Positions 53,069-64,000 of a stretch of 64,000 nucleotides of DNA are shown piece by piece. Origin of the DNA: Sorex araneus. Taxonomy: Eukaryota > Chordata > Mammalia > Eulipotyphla > Soricidae. Position numbers and translations under genes: made by a program. The stretch covers positions 404,734,503-404,798,502 of the forward strand of contig NC_073302.1 of NCBI RefSeq assembly GCF_027595985.1, written 5' to 3'. Numbering within the stretch: position 1 is the first letter of the stretch; every line of letters starts with the position of its first letter. The notes below the pieces were generated by a model, which searched no databases, was not told where the DNA came from, and saw only the letters and a list, made by a program, of their open reading frames with translations.

Positions 53069-56000
53069 CTAAGAAAACAAAAACAAAAGTAGAAACTCAG
53101 AGGTTACAAAAATGGAGTTGTCCTATTTCCAGATATAATTGCTGTTTCTTAAATAAGTTTTAAGAATAGAAATAATAAATTATAGCCCAATTTTTAGAAA
53201 AAATTATTTAGATGCATATATGTACAAAATGTCTGTGTCTAGTTTATTACTATATTTACTATTAAAAAAGCCACATTTTCCAAAAAACTCACAAATTTTG
53301 ATGAGCTGCAAATATGGCTCAAAGACCTGGGGTGCATGCTTTGCATGTAAGAGCTCCAAGTTTGGATCCAAACACCCAGGTATAATCACACACACCACAG
53401 TCTTCCCCAAAAGAGGAAAATGTATTTTGATATGACTAATAATACAGCTGTTCTTATTTTCCTCAAATGTCCTATGTCCTTCCATTTCGAATACTTCCTT
53501 TGGAGGGGCCAAATAGTACAGTGGGTAGGGCACTTGCCTTGCATGCAGCTGACCCAGGTTCCATCCCCAGCACCCCAGATGGTAGCCCAAGCCCACTAGG
53601 AGTGATCCCTGAACACAGAGCCAGGAGTAAGCCCTTATCATGGCTTGGTGTGGCCCAAAAGACAAAAGCAACCTCCTTGGACCAAGGATATGACTAAGTA
53701 GCTAAGGTCTTACCATGCATGTCAGAGGCCCAGGATTCAATCCCAGCACAACAAAAACAAAGAATAAAAATCCAATGCTTTCCATACAGCAGTGGGAAGT
53801 TCCTTTAAAAAAATTTTTTTTTTCCTTTTTAAAAAACTTTAAAAAAATGTTTTAGTTAAAAAAATTTCATGTAGTCACCATGGGACTGACTAATTATTCA
53901 TGATTAGGTTTCGGATACACTGTCTTGACACTGATCCCTACAGCAGTGTCTACTTTCCTCTATTAATATGGGCTATTTCTCCTGTACTAATGGCTTTTTC
54001 AGCCTGAGCACCCACCTACAGTCTTCCAGCTAGGAAATGTAATTAAACATTTACATAACTGATGATGAGATGGGAACCTTAGATTTTTCTTTTAATTTTG
54101 GGGCCCACCACCCTGCGGTGCTCAGGGCTTCCTCCTGGCTCTACCCTCAGGAATCACTCTGGCAGTACTCGGGAGACCATGTGGGATACTGAGGATTGGA
54201 CCTGGATGGCAAGTGCAAGGCAAGTGTCCTACCTGCTGTAACATCACTCCGGCCCCTAGATTTTTTTTTTCCTAACCACCTTGGCCTTAGACTGTACTAA
54301 GTAATAGCTTGAATAATAAAACCTTGACTATTAAATAGTAGTCTGAATAGTCAAACTGTTAAGCATACTGAGCTATATTAACAAGAGGGTTTCTACAACG
54401 ATCAAATTTGTGGAATCCCACCCCCCCACACACATTTAGCCTTTAGTTAGTTCATGTCATTCCATAATATCTTTTTTGGGGGTAGGGAGATGTCTGTCAC
54501 CCCCAGCTTGGTGCATTGGGGCTACTCTAGGCTCAGTGCTCAAGATGTGCCCTTGGCATTACTCAGGGAACCATGCTGTGCCAGAGATCAAACAGGGACA
54601 CAGGGGTCTTGCAGAAACAGCTGCACGCCAGCCCTTGAAGCCATCTTCTCCCTAGCCCTTCAATCTAAACACGCTGCGTCAGCTGGCAAGCAACCTGTAA
54701 TGATGGTAAGCACTGACTTTGTGATAAGTTATTTTGAAGAACTATTTAGAAGGAAATTCTGATAACCCAACATAGATTTTCTATCTAGGATATTGGGTCA
54801 AAGCTCTTTTAGTTCTGAGAGTTTCTCCATTTCATTCTTGGGAATTTTAGGGATTCCCCTGGAACAAAGAATTATGCTGCCTTTGAAACTTGTCTCCAAA
54901 ATTTTCCTGTTAATTTTTTTCACTGATCAAATTAAGATTTGGGTTTTTTTTTTTCCAGTGCCAGGAAATGAACCCAGCTCTCATGCATGCAAGGAATGTG
55001 CTTTACTTTTGAGCCACATTCCCAGCCCCTCCGGAACTTGGTCTCTTAACTCTCCCATCTGCTCCCCAGGCTTAGGGACTTCACTGTTAGTCCTACCCAA
55101 CCTTCTAATCAGCTGAAAGTTTCAAGGAAACAAATTTTTCTTTTCTTTTTTCTTTTATTTTTTTGCAGGGTTAGGGTGGATGATTGGAGGGAGGGGTGTC
55201 AGACCCAGCGATACTCAGGGGTTACTTTTGGCTGTACACTGAGGAATTACTCCTGGGGGTGCTCAGGGGACCATATGGGTTGCTGGGGATCGAACCTGAG
55301 TTGGCTTCAAGCAAGCTGAATGCCCTACCTCTGTACTATCACTCCAGGCCCTGAAATATTTCTATTACAAGGTAAGACTCTGGGCTGGAGGGGATGGAGC
55401 AATAGCACAATGGGTAGGGTGTTTGCCTTGTACTCGGCTGACCCGGGGTTTGATTCCCAGCATCCCATATGGTCCCCTGAGCACCACCAGGAGTAATTCC
55501 TGAGTGCATGAGCCAGGAAAAACCCCTGTGCATCGCCGGGTGTGACCCCCCCAAAAAAAACAAAAACAAAAAAGACTCTGAGCTGGAGAGATTTTACAGG
55601 AATTATGGCATTATGTCTTGCTTACAACTGACTCTGGTTCAATTCCTAGCACTGTATATTGTCTCCTGAGCCCTGCTGAGTGTATTAATTTTATCTTAAT
55701 ATGCCACCTTATTTAAATATTAAGGCATTTATCTTTTTTTTCCTATTTTTTGGGGGGTCACACTCGGTGATGCACAGGGGTTACTCCTGGCTCTGCATTC
55801 AGGAATCACCCCTGGCGGTGCTCAGGGGACCATACGGGGTGCTGGGATTCGAACCAGGGTCGGCCGCGTGCAAGGCAAATGCCCTACCCGCTGTGCTATC
55901 ACTTCAGCCCCAGGCATTTATAATCTTAAACTTAGACTTCTCTTTGCGGGGAGAGCAGATACCCAACAGTGCTCAGGAGACCATATTATGCTGGGCATGC

Positions 56001-57187
56001 AACCCATGGATCCTATGTGCAAACATGCACTACAGGCCTTTGAACCACCTCCCTGGACCTATCCTTACACTTCTGTCCTGAATGTTTCCAAAGTGATTCC
56101 ACGTCCAGTGTCTTTCAAATCTTCATCTGCAGCACACAGACCCAGTGTATTTAGAGCTACAAAAGAGAAAGAAGGGAAATCACAAAGTGAGGGTATTTGC
56201 AACCAGAGACTGTTATGGAATATCTCAGCGCATTGTCACAGTCGAGAGGCAACACTGACCTTCTTTGTACTGCTTAAATGTTATCGAGCCCTTGTTGGAC
56301 CTGTCCAGCATCTCAAACATAGACACGATGTTTGTGTGATCCATAAAGAATGGGAAAGACACTCCGGTAATTTTGGCAATCCTCAGCCTTTCCAGTAGAG
56401 TTACTAAGTATCTTCTTGGATTATCTGGAAAAGATAGTTTCAATTCCTGGCATGAAATTTAACTGTCACTAACGGACCCCAGTCGTTCAACAACTTAAAT
56501 ACCTGTGTTCAAAGTATATGTACTAAGGATACAGGTTTTGCCATAAGAAAGGCAAGACCTTGGTCAAATAATTAGATACTCAAATAAATACTCTTCTCTG
56601 GATGATTGGGTAAAAAGACCTGGTGTAGTTTTGAAGACTGCTCTGGTGATTCTAATTAGAAAAATCAAAGTAAATGGAAAGGAGTTGGTAGGTAAAAGAA
56701 GCAACCAGGGGCCTGAGCACTAGTACAGTGGGGAGGGCATTTGCCTGGCTATGGCCAACTTGGGACTTGGATTCAATCCCTGGCATCCCATATGGTCCCT
56801 TGAACACAGCCAGGAGTGAATCCTGAGTGCAGAGCCTGGGGTAAACCCTGAGCACTATTGGGAGTGGCCCTAGAACCAAAACAAAAAACAAAAGAAGCAA
56901 TCCATTATAGATAATAAAATAAACTATGAATAATATAAAGTCTAGTCCTTCAAGTAGAAAAAATATGGAAGCAGTACTTTTGCTTAATAGAATTTCATCT
57001 AAGCAACTGAAGAATTAAAAAAAAAAATTAAAATCAAGGGGGATGTATTATGATTGTTCAGCATGTAGGGTGCTTTCCTGACTGACATGGAACTGGGTTT
57101 GATCCCGGACACCCTCCAGGAGGGATCCCTGAGCACTGCTCAGTATGGTTCCAAAACCAAAAATAAATACTCTTTGAAGGCAGGATA

Positions 57188-57236
<49 letters not shown>

Positions 57237-57436
57237 TTGCTTCCTAGGGCATCTGGATGACTTCTCTTTCATTCAATTTCTATGAGATCGGTACTAGCAT
57301 CCACCTCATTGCCCTAAATTCAGGTTCTTGTCCAGTCACAAACGCTGGAACAAGGGGCCAGGAGCCAGGCGGCACCCACTGCCAAAATCCCCCAAAGCTC
57401 CTGGGTCCTCCATGAGCATGAGACTCGTACTCACAG

Positions 57437-57482
<46 letters not shown>

Positions 57483-58822
57483 TGGAGGGGACGGGAGAGG
57501 AAGAGATGGTTCTGAGAGAACTTGTTTAATTAAAGACCACAGAGTTAAGTGGCTGCATCAGGACTCGGGTTGCCCGAGGCAGGGGGCCCCCGAGAGATAG
57601 TACACCGGTTTCGGAGTTTGTTTGCCTTGCACACACTGGTGACCCCACTGGTTCAATTCCCAGCATCCTGAGTGGTACCCCGAGCCAGCCAGGAGTAATT
57701 CCAGGGTGCAGAGCTAGGAGTAAACCCTGAGCATCGCCGGGAGCGTGCCCAAGCCCCAAATCCAAAAACAAAGAAGAAAGACGAATTGCCCAAAGCTGGA
57801 GTGTGTGTAGAGGTGAAAGGTTCCTGGAGGGTGGTGCCCAGGAGTGTGGGGGGCATGCAGGGGAAGGCGACAGTCTCCCCGATTATCCCTGGGGTAGGTC
57901 CAGACTCCCAGTGGACATCAGAAAACCCCAAAGTCCTCAACTTCATATTTGGGAAATATGTGTCCCTCTACTATATATATTTTTATTACTATATATATTT
58001 TGTTATATATATATATTCCTATATGGGGCTGGAGCAATAGTAGGGCATTTGCCTTGCACGTGGCCGACCTGCGTTGGATTCCTCCGACCGTCTTGGAGAG
58101 CCCGGCAAGCTACCGAGAGTATCCCGCCCACACGGCAGAGCCTGGCAAGCTACTGTGGCGTATTCAATATGCCAAAAAACAGTAACAAGTCTCACAATGG
58201 AGACGTTACTGGTGCCCGCTCGAGTAAATCGATGAACAACGGAACGACAGTGATACAGTGCTACATATATATAATAAAATTCAATTAATCAGGCAAGAGA
58301 CCAACATTAGAACAAGAGGCTGCGGCAAAAGTGATGAGCATGTGGTCTTCTTCTTAAAACTTAGCTTTCTCAACGGTCATTTTTTTTTTTTTTTTGGTTT
58401 TTTGGGTCACACCCGGCGATGCACAGGAGTTACTCCTGGCTCTGCACTCAGGAATTACTCCTGGCGGTGCTCAGGGGACCATATGGGATGCTGGGATTAG
58501 AACCCGGGTCGGCCGCGTGCAAGGCAAACGCCCTACCCGCTGTGCTATCGCTCCAGCCCCTCAACGGTCATCTGTTAGGAGAGTGACCGGTCCCTGGACA
58601 GAAGAACCCGGAAAAGTGCAGAGGAGGAGGAAGTGATGGCAATTCTGGGACTTTCAGGGGACCCAGGTGCTCCCCAACACTTGAAAGTGAGAAATAGGCA
58701 AGAGATCCCTTACCCGGCTGGAAAAACAGAAGCATGCTGGTGAGATAGGTCAGCAACTCCGGGATATTATGCTCTTCCATATACTTTCTAGCTTGGAGCT
58801 CCCGACTGCCTTTTCCGTCCAT
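53032..58822 (-). CDS. EFCAB10: EFCAB10, EF-hand calcium-binding domain 10 (complete, 4 exons)
   Basis: Small protein of 132 residues assembled from minus-strand exons 58714..58822, 56260..56424, 56069..56156 and 53032..53068 (109+165+88+37 = 399 nt including the stop). All introns are GT-AG and the phases agree. Residues 8-55 (ARKYMEEHNIPELLTYLTSM and on to LVTLLERLRIAK) look like an RIIa/DPY-30-type dimerisation-docking domain. A single EF-hand loop, DRSNKGSITFKQ (residues 77-88), has Lys at position 5 and Gln instead of Glu at position 12, so calcium binding is doubtful; the human protein also has Gln there. The C-terminus VNDRTIKIWNTF parallels human NKRTKEIWSAF. The start at MDGKG was chosen by similarity to human; an in-frame ATG at 58919..58921 would add 33 residues. 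The promoter holds an RFX X-box, which fits a cilium or sperm-flagellum role (inference). Confidence 0.94.
53174..53179 (+). terminator. RINT1: Candidate RINT1 polyadenylation signal AATAAA
   Basis: The first canonical plus-strand AATAAA after the RINT1 stop is about 300 nt downstream. An ATTAAA at 53031..53036 is an alternative. If 53174 is used, the RINT1 3'-UTR overlaps the last EFCAB10 exon in antisense. Confidence 0.55.
53503..55352. mobile_element. Older SINEs in EFCAB10 intron 3
   Basis: Plus 53503-53665; minus 54095-54258, 54475-54655 and 55185-55352. Confidence 0.75.
55392..55575 (+). mobile_element. SOR SINE type A inserted at the edge of an older one
   Basis: Flanked by aagactctgggctggag and aagactctgagctggag; the second copy is the head of an older plus-strand SINE (about 55575-55690). 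EFCAB10 intron 3. Confidence 0.88.
55750..55912 (-). mobile_element. SOR SINE type A
   Basis: Near-consensus minus-strand copy, about 150 nt from EFCAB10 exon 3, flanked by ggcattta. Confidence 0.9.
56069..56156 (-). CDS. EFCAB10: EFCAB10 exon 3
   Basis: This 88-nt exon encodes LNTLGLCAADEDLKDTGRGI then TLETFRTE, after completing an Ala codon. Acceptor ttttgtag, donor gtaagg. It aligns to human ALKTLGLCTEDEDLQDDG. It is only 103 nt from exon 2. Confidence 0.93.
56260..56424 (-). CDS. EFCAB10: EFCAB10 exon 2
   Basis: This 165-nt exon encodes NPRRYLVTLLERLRIAKITG through GSITFKQYKE, including the degenerate EF-hand loop. Acceptor ttttccag, donor gtcagt. It ends in phase 1. Confidence 0.95.
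56708..57775 (+). mobile_element. Older plus-strand SINEs in EFCAB10 intron 1
   Basis: Copies at 56708-56895, 57035-57165 (truncated) and 57588-57775. Two (TG)n tracts lie between the last two. Confidence 0.75.
57190..57480. repeat. Two (TG)n microsatellites
   Basis: About 23 units at 57190-57234 and about 21 units at 57439-57480, both in EFCAB10 intron 1 and about 205 nt apart. Confidence 0.92.
58025..58258 (+). mobile_element. SOR-like SINE, type B
   Basis: The head is shortened by an internal deletion (ggagcaatagtagggc), followed by the type B body (ttggagagcccggcaagcta, ggagacgttactggtgcccg) and an acgacagtgat tail. Flanked by AT-rich microsatellite, so no clear target duplication. Confidence 0.88.
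58381..58559 (-). mobile_element. SOR SINE type A, young
   Basis: Near-consensus minus-strand copy in EFCAB10 intron 1 (therefore in the gene's own sense). Perfect target duplication ctcaacggtcat at 58369..58380 and 58560..58571. Confidence 0.95.
58714..58822 (-). CDS. EFCAB10: EFCAB10 exon 1 (start)
   Basis: ATG at 58820..58822, encoding MDGKGSRELQARKYMEEHNI through LLFFQP and one base of the next Asp codon. Donor gtaagg. It carries the first helix of the RIIa/DPY-30-like fold and lies in a CpG island. Confidence 0.93.
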
Positions 58823-59030
58823 GGCCGCTGCGTGGCCGCTCCGGGGCCCTGTTGCTAAGCAACCAGGAAGCTTCCCGCGCCCGGGCCCCGCCCCCTCGGC
58901 CGACGCGCCCACGTGACCCACCCCTGCGCCCCAGCTGATAGGGGGACAGCTGGTGGGTGTTGGGGGAGGCGGCCGCGGGGTGCTGCGCTGGGGCCCCCAG
59001 GTGGGCTTGTGGCTCGTTCCCTTCCAGGGC
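58790..59030 (-). promoter_or_regulatory. EFCAB10: CpG-rich promoter region of EFCAB10
   Basis: GC- and CpG-rich block over and upstream of the EFCAB10 start codon, in contrast to the AT-rich intron. It contains gggccccgcccc-type boxes and the X-box at 58851..58863. No TATA element is seen. Confidence 0.75.
58851..58863 (-). promoter_or_regulatory. EFCAB10: RFX X-box in the EFCAB10 promoter
   Basis: GTTGCTAAGCAAC is two 6-nt inverted half-sites around a single base, matching the RFX-family X-box. It lies 29-41 nt upstream of the EFCAB10 start codon, the usual place in promoters of ciliary genes. Binding is inferred from the motif only. Confidence 0.65.
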
Positions 59031-59530
59031 TGACGGTTGGCTCGAATTTTTCTTTTCCCGCGAGATCTGATGAGGAGACCTCCAGTGTTAAAAACACCAG
59101 GTGTTTTTAAAGTGTTAAAACCAGCATTAACAGAGGGAAGTTACGTAATTCGGGGGGGGGGGTCTGATGGAGAGGCCATAACGATTTCTTCGCTGAGAGC
59201 AGCCTGTTATGCTGCAGTGGACGGGCTGGGAGGTAACTCACGGCCTCTGCGGAGTGTAGTGCCATCACCATAGGTCTGAATGCAGAGCCCTGATATCTCT
59301 ACTTAACAGCTGAACTGCCGCTGAACCCCGAGAACAAGACCAACAAAACCACCTGAGAGTAATTTCAGTCTGGTGGGACGCAGGTGGCTAGGCGCGCCCC
59401 TGCTTAGTTGTAGGGTGCCTGAGAAGTCAAACTGTAGCCTCTGCTTCTGGCCTGGAGGATCAGGCCCTGCAGTCGGTGCCTTTGAGGCTCCCGCAGACCA
59501 TGAGCCTGGAGCAGGCCTTTAAGAAGAAGT
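59031..59530. other. Upstream flank of EFCAB10
   Basis: Unique sequence past the CpG island. A direct repeat of aaaacaccaggtgttttt-like sequence makes a small palindrome at about 59091-59111. No divergent gene seen. Confidence 0.5.
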
Positions 59531-59532
59531 GC

Positions 59533-59710
59533 AGGGGCTGGAGTGGTAGCACAGCGGGGAGGGCGTTTGCCTTGCACGCGGCCGACCCGGGTTCTATTCC
59601 CAGCATCCCATATGGTCCCCTGAGCATCGCCAGGAGTAATTCCTGAGTGCAAAAGCCAGGAGTAACCCCTGAGCATAGCTGGGTGTGACCCAAAAAGAAA
59701 AAAAAAAAAG
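59533..59710 (+). mobile_element. SOR SINE type A, young
   Basis: Near-consensus copy with flanking duplication aagaagtgca; the first intergenic SINE upstream of EFCAB10. Older plus-strand copies follow at 59720-59845 and 59925-60060. Confidence 0.93.
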
Positions 59711-60434
59711 AAGTGCATCAGGGGTCAGAGCGAAAGTACAGTGGGTAGGGGGTTGCCTTGCACGCTGCTGACCTGGGCTCAATTCCTGGCACCACATATG
59801 GTCCTTGGAATACTGTCAGGAGTGATCAGGAGTAAGCCTTGGTGGGGGGGGTGCAGGAAATGGGAAGGAGTTTTTCCAAGGAGAGAAAGAATTCTCTGAA
59901 ATGGCTTTAAAAAAAAATGTGCTCAAGGAGCAGAGCAATGGTACAGCAGGCAGCTGACCCAGGGCATTCCAGATGGTTTCCTAAACCTGCAATGAGAGAT
60001 TGCTGAGTGCAAAGCCAGGAGTAATTTCTGAGCACCGCTGGGTGTGGTTAAAAAAAAAAAGTTGTGCTCAAATCTGGTAAGTATGAGACAGAAATAGTGA
60101 GGGGATAGAGAGGGGACTGAGGAGGGGACAAGGGCTGTGGGAAGCAGAAGACTTCAAACAAAGGGGCCTGGTCAATGTGTCCTCTGCTGGCCCCAGGTCA
60201 GTGTGGCATGGGGAAAGCAAAGTGAAAACGTATAAACACCACCAGGTATGACCCTCAACACAAGCAAAAAGTAAGGAACAGGCGGAGTAATAGTACAGTG
60301 GGTAGGGCACTTGCCTTGCACCTGGCCGATTTTGGTTTGATTCCCAGTAAGTCCCTCCAGGAATTATCCCTGAGCAGAGAGCCAGGAGTAAGCCCTGAGC
60401 AGCACCAGATGTGGCCCCAAAATAAAATAAAACA

Positions 60435-60940
60435 GAAGGCAAGGAACATTCCAGAGTAGAGAGAATAAAGAGAGCTGAATGTCAATCCATTGGAAACAGT
60501 GATTTTTCCTCATGTTCAAGGCTTAAGACTTTGGATCTTTGCCTTGACAACTTCTGTTCACACTCCAGGAGTTACTCAGCTCCTGCATAACTAGCTCTGC
60601 CCTCAATACCCAAGGCCCAAAGGGCACTGAAGTCACAGTGATCAAAGTCACAGCATTAGTCTGGCTGGCTGACAACATATGGGACTTGCTGGCAGGCTCT
60701 CGAGCTGCTGAGGGTTAAATGTTCCTGCAAGCTGGGGTGCTCTTTCCCACCAGGACACGGCTTAGAATGCTCACACTCCCTCTCCCAGCTCTCACAGTGA
60801 ACCTCCTTCAGGCAAGTCGGGCTGGAACCGCCAGCGCCCCAGAAATCTTGCAGCATCCAGATGCCACCTAGTGGATGCAGCCATCTCTCTCTTTTCTGTA
60901 AAAACATGTAGTAAGAAATTATTGGCAGTGTCCCTGGACA
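60435..60940. other. Intergenic unique sequence
   Basis: No SINE, no supported open frame. Confidence 0.5.
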
Positions 60941-60951
60941 CTCAGGAGTTT

Positions 60952-61129
60952 TGTGTTTTTGATTTTTTTTTTTGGTCACACCCAGCACTTCACAGGGGCT
61001 ACTCTTGGATCATGCACTCAGGAATTACTCCTGGTGGTGCTCAGGGGACCATATGGGATGCTGGGAATCGAACCTGGGTCGGCTGCTTGCAAAGCAAACG
61101 CCTTACCCACTGTGCTATCGCTCCAGCCC
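60952..61129 (-). mobile_element. SOR SINE type A, young
   Basis: Perfect target duplication ctcaggagttt at 60941..60951 and 61130..61140. Confidence 0.93.
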
Positions 61130-63392
61130 CTCAGGAGTTTCTAAGTGGAATATTTCATAGTTTGGGATGGCATTCCTAAGTTTCTTATATTCCTTTACCC
61201 CGTATGCTGTCGTGTATCATGACATGCCCAGACGAGCTTGATTCACGTGGGCCTAAAATCCAAATCAAACTTGATTTTATGAGTCACTTGGGAAGAAGCC
61301 TGTGTGCTTGTGTTTCAGCCTATTAACAGTGATGGGAAAATAGGATCAACAGCATTGAGAAGAAAAGCGAGGAAGACGTATTATAAAGCAGGTCAAATGT
61401 TGATGCTTCTTTTGTTTCTTCCGAGGAGGCTCAAGCTGCAAGACCAGAATAGACTTGACAGAGCTTCTAATCTGATGAGCTCTGCTTTGTTTGGGTTTTG
61501 GTTTGGGAGCCACACACAGGGATGTTCAGGGCTTATTCCTGACTCTGCACTCAGAGATCATTCCTGGTGGACTCAGAGGACCCCATGAAGTCCCTGGGAC
61601 TGAGTCCTGCTTGGCAGGTACAAAAGACAAGCACCTTTTTTTCGCTCTTCCATCTCTCTAGCCCTTCTGATGGGGTCTGTTTCAAAATACTCAATAGGAT
61701 TTCCATACTGCAATATAAAGCTAAGCTCTGGGAATAAATCTGTGCTTGTGGGGGAGGCCCGAGTTAGATCCCTGGCACTGCCAGGAACAACAGACTCCCT
61801 GGCACACCACAGCAGAGGGTTCTGTCTCAGACACAGCAGTGCGTGTGAACAAGCTCCACAACTAGAGGTGTGTGACCGCCACTGTGACCACAACCAAGCA
61901 TGTGTGTGACTACCAGCCATTGCAATGACAAGAGCAGGAAAAGGGAAGGAAAATGGGGAAATGGTGATTGGGGGCAGAGGGATGGTCCAAAGGGCAGAAG
62001 TGCATGCTTGGCATATAGGAACCCTGGCATCCTCTTCTCACGGTCTCTTCAGAACCTCCCGGAGGTACCCTGGCCAAGGTCACGTCACAAGTATCCCACA
62101 GGCACCATTGGGTAAAACAAAACAAAAATATACAGTATCTGGATCAGGGGTCAAGCTCCTTGTTGAGTAAATACCTGGTATGAATGAAGGCCTGGATTCC
62201 AGCCCTGCTACCAAGCAACAAACAGGACATTCTCTTAGTCTTATGTCACACAGGGTTAGCACAGAAACCTGTTTTAACTTTGCAACTGTGATTTAACAGG
62301 TACGCCGGGTTCTGTGAAATGCAACTCTGCAAAGTTCCATCTCGGTTTTTGTGACATGGCAACGTTCAGTTAGCTGAGGAAGTGCCAGATCTGCTCAGAG
62401 GCCACGCCCAGCCTTCCTTCTTTTGTTGTTGACCGACAAAGGCAGAAACTCTAAAATCTCATTGATTGTTTATTTTTTGCAGTCAACCCCAGAGGTGCTC
62501 AGGACTTACTCCTAGCTCTGCACTCAGGGATCATTTCTGATGTGCTCAGGGGACCAAATAGGATGCCGGGATTGAGCCCAGGTCAGCCATGTGCAAGACA
62601 AGTGCCCTATCTTCTATATTAAAATTCATCTAAATCCTTATACAAAACATGCCATTATGGGCCAGAGTGATAGTACAGTAGTTAGGGTACTTGTCTTGCA
62701 TGTGGCTGACCTGGGTTCAATTCCTGGCATGTCCTATGGTTCCCCCAAGCACTCCCAAGAGTAATTGCTGAGTGCAGAGCCAGGAGTAACTCTGGAGCAT
62801 CATGGGGCATGGTCCAAAATGCAACCAAACAACCAACCAACCAAGCAAAACCCCATGAAATTATCAGGACAACAGCCACAGCACGTAGAACAGTGGAAGG
62901 TTGGGATAAGGTATCGGGAACATGGTATTTCCTTCTATAGGAGGGAACTTCTTGGGGCCTGCCTGGCTGGACAGATCACATTAGAGACTATGGGTGTGTT
63001 GCTGCTCGGGCCCTTTAGTGCTAGCGGTCACCCAAGAAGCCTTAGCAGTGCCAGGGGTCACAAGGGCCACACCTGATGGTGCTCAGGAGCCACTAGGCTA
63101 TATCTGGCATTACTTGGGAGGCCACGTGGCATTGAGGATCTAATTTGGTGACAGCACATGCAAAGCATGTTGAGCTATCTCCTCCATTCCTTTGGTGCCC
63201 TCCTGTGACAGTACTTTGTTAAGATTATTTAAAATTCCTCTAAAATAGTTTGACTCACTAATTGTAAAATAGTACAATGAGTGCCTATGGCCTTCCATCC
63301 CTCCAGTTACTCCCGATGATCAGAATTTACATCACCACAGAATGTTATCCCTGCAGTTAGGGAGGTCACTCTTGGTAGAAAACTATGAAAGA

Positions 63393-63560
63393 GGGGCTGG
63401 AGCAATAGCACAGCGGGTAGGGTGTTTGCCTTGCACGTGACCAACCTGGGTTCAATTCCCAGCATCCCATATGGTCCCCCGAGCACCCTCAGGAATGATT
63501 CCTGAGTGCAGAGCCAGGAGTAACCCCTGAGCATTGCCGGTGTGACCCAAAAAGCAAAAA
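63393..63560 (+). mobile_element. SOR SINE type A
   Basis: Plus-strand copy whose A tail has become an AAAAG-rich run (to about 63600). The flanks agaaaactatgaaag and agaaaactataaaag differ by one base. Two older plus-strand copies follow at 63615-63790 and 63830-64000, the last cut by the window end. Confidence 0.9.
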
Positions 63561-64000
63561 AATAAAAATAAAAAAGAAAAAGAAAAAAGAAGAAAAAGAA
63601 AACTATAAAAGAATAGGGTCTGAGAGATAGTATAGCAAGGAAAGGTAGATGCCCTGCTCGTGGGTGACTCCTGTTCAATCCCTAGCACCATGTCTGGTCC
63701 TCTGAGCACCACCAGGAGTCACTCCTGAGCACAGACCCAGAATACTCTCTGAGCACTGCTAGGTGTGGTCTAACCCCAACCTACCCTCACCCCTGAAAAA
63801 TAAAACCCCAAACTATTAAAAGTTTGAGCTTGAGTGAAAGCTTGAGTGAGAGGATAGGAGGAGGAGACACTTGCCTAGTATGCAGCCACATCCGCTTTGA
63901 CCCTGGTTTGAATCCATAGTATCACATAAGGTCCCCTGAGCACTTCAGGGGTCTGTCCTGAGCACAGATCCAGGAATAGCAATAGCCCCTGTGCACCTCC

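Larger units (their letters stand above)
60275..63195. mobile_element. Older intergenic SINEs
   Basis: Plus: 60275-60430, 61965-62110, 62660-62835. Minus: 61500-61665, 62485-62625, 63065-63195. Confidence 0.75.

Noticed and set aside
58823-58921. EFCAB10 start at the upstream ATG (33 extra residues)
   Set aside because: The extension is GC-rich low-complexity sequence, would place the X-box inside the coding region, and has no counterpart in the human protein.

Overview
This is a mammalian nuclear genomic window, almost certainly from a Sorex shrew. It holds split genes with canonical splice sites, CpG-island promoters and microsatellites. Well over 100 copies of a tRNA-derived SINE have the head, B-box and body that I recognise as the shrew SOR family. 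The genus call rests on recalling that SINE and on the proteins resembling, but not equalling, the human ones.

Three protein-coding genes were rebuilt exon by exon, in the same order as on human chromosome 7q22 (PUS7 - RINT1 - EFCAB10). (1) PUS7, minus strand, 372..about 23,060: a noncoding CpG-island exon (donor at 22,901) and six coding exons (905 nt, codons 1-301). It includes the exon with the catalytic aspartate, and the gene continues beyond base 1. (2) RINT1, plus strand, 26,814..52,877: all 15 coding exons. They sum to 2,379 nt, a 792-residue protein of the same length as human RINT1, with no frameshift or stop. (3) EFCAB10, minus strand, 53,032..58,822: four coding exons summing to 399 nt, a 132-residue protein.

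Layout: 1-23 kb is PUS7 exons and SINE-rich introns; 22.5-23.4 kb is its CpG island, flanked by a compound CA/CG minisatellite. From 23.4 to 26.5 kb is a head-to-head intergenic spacer, then the RINT1 CpG island (26.56-27.1 kb). RINT1 fills the interval to 53 kb and ends tail-to-tail with EFCAB10. The EFCAB10 promoter at 58.8-59.0 kb has a near-perfect RFX X-box. From 59 to 64 kb I see only intergenic SINE-rich DNA.

The three genes are not a pathway. PUS7 makes pseudouridine in RNA, RINT1 is a subunit of the NRZ Golgi-to-ER tether, and EFCAB10 has an RIIa/DPY-30-like docking fold plus a degenerate EF-hand. I found no wholly new system. The unusual points are a 24-nt piece of RINT1 exon 12 embedded in a SINE of the preceding intron, a fold-back palindrome in RINT1 intron 9, a GC-AG intron in RINT1, the EFCAB10 X-box, two SINE types sharing one head, and a three-level nested SINE stack with readable target-site duplications. 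Repeat boundaries were read by eye and are accurate to roughly 10-20 bases unless a target-site duplication is cited.
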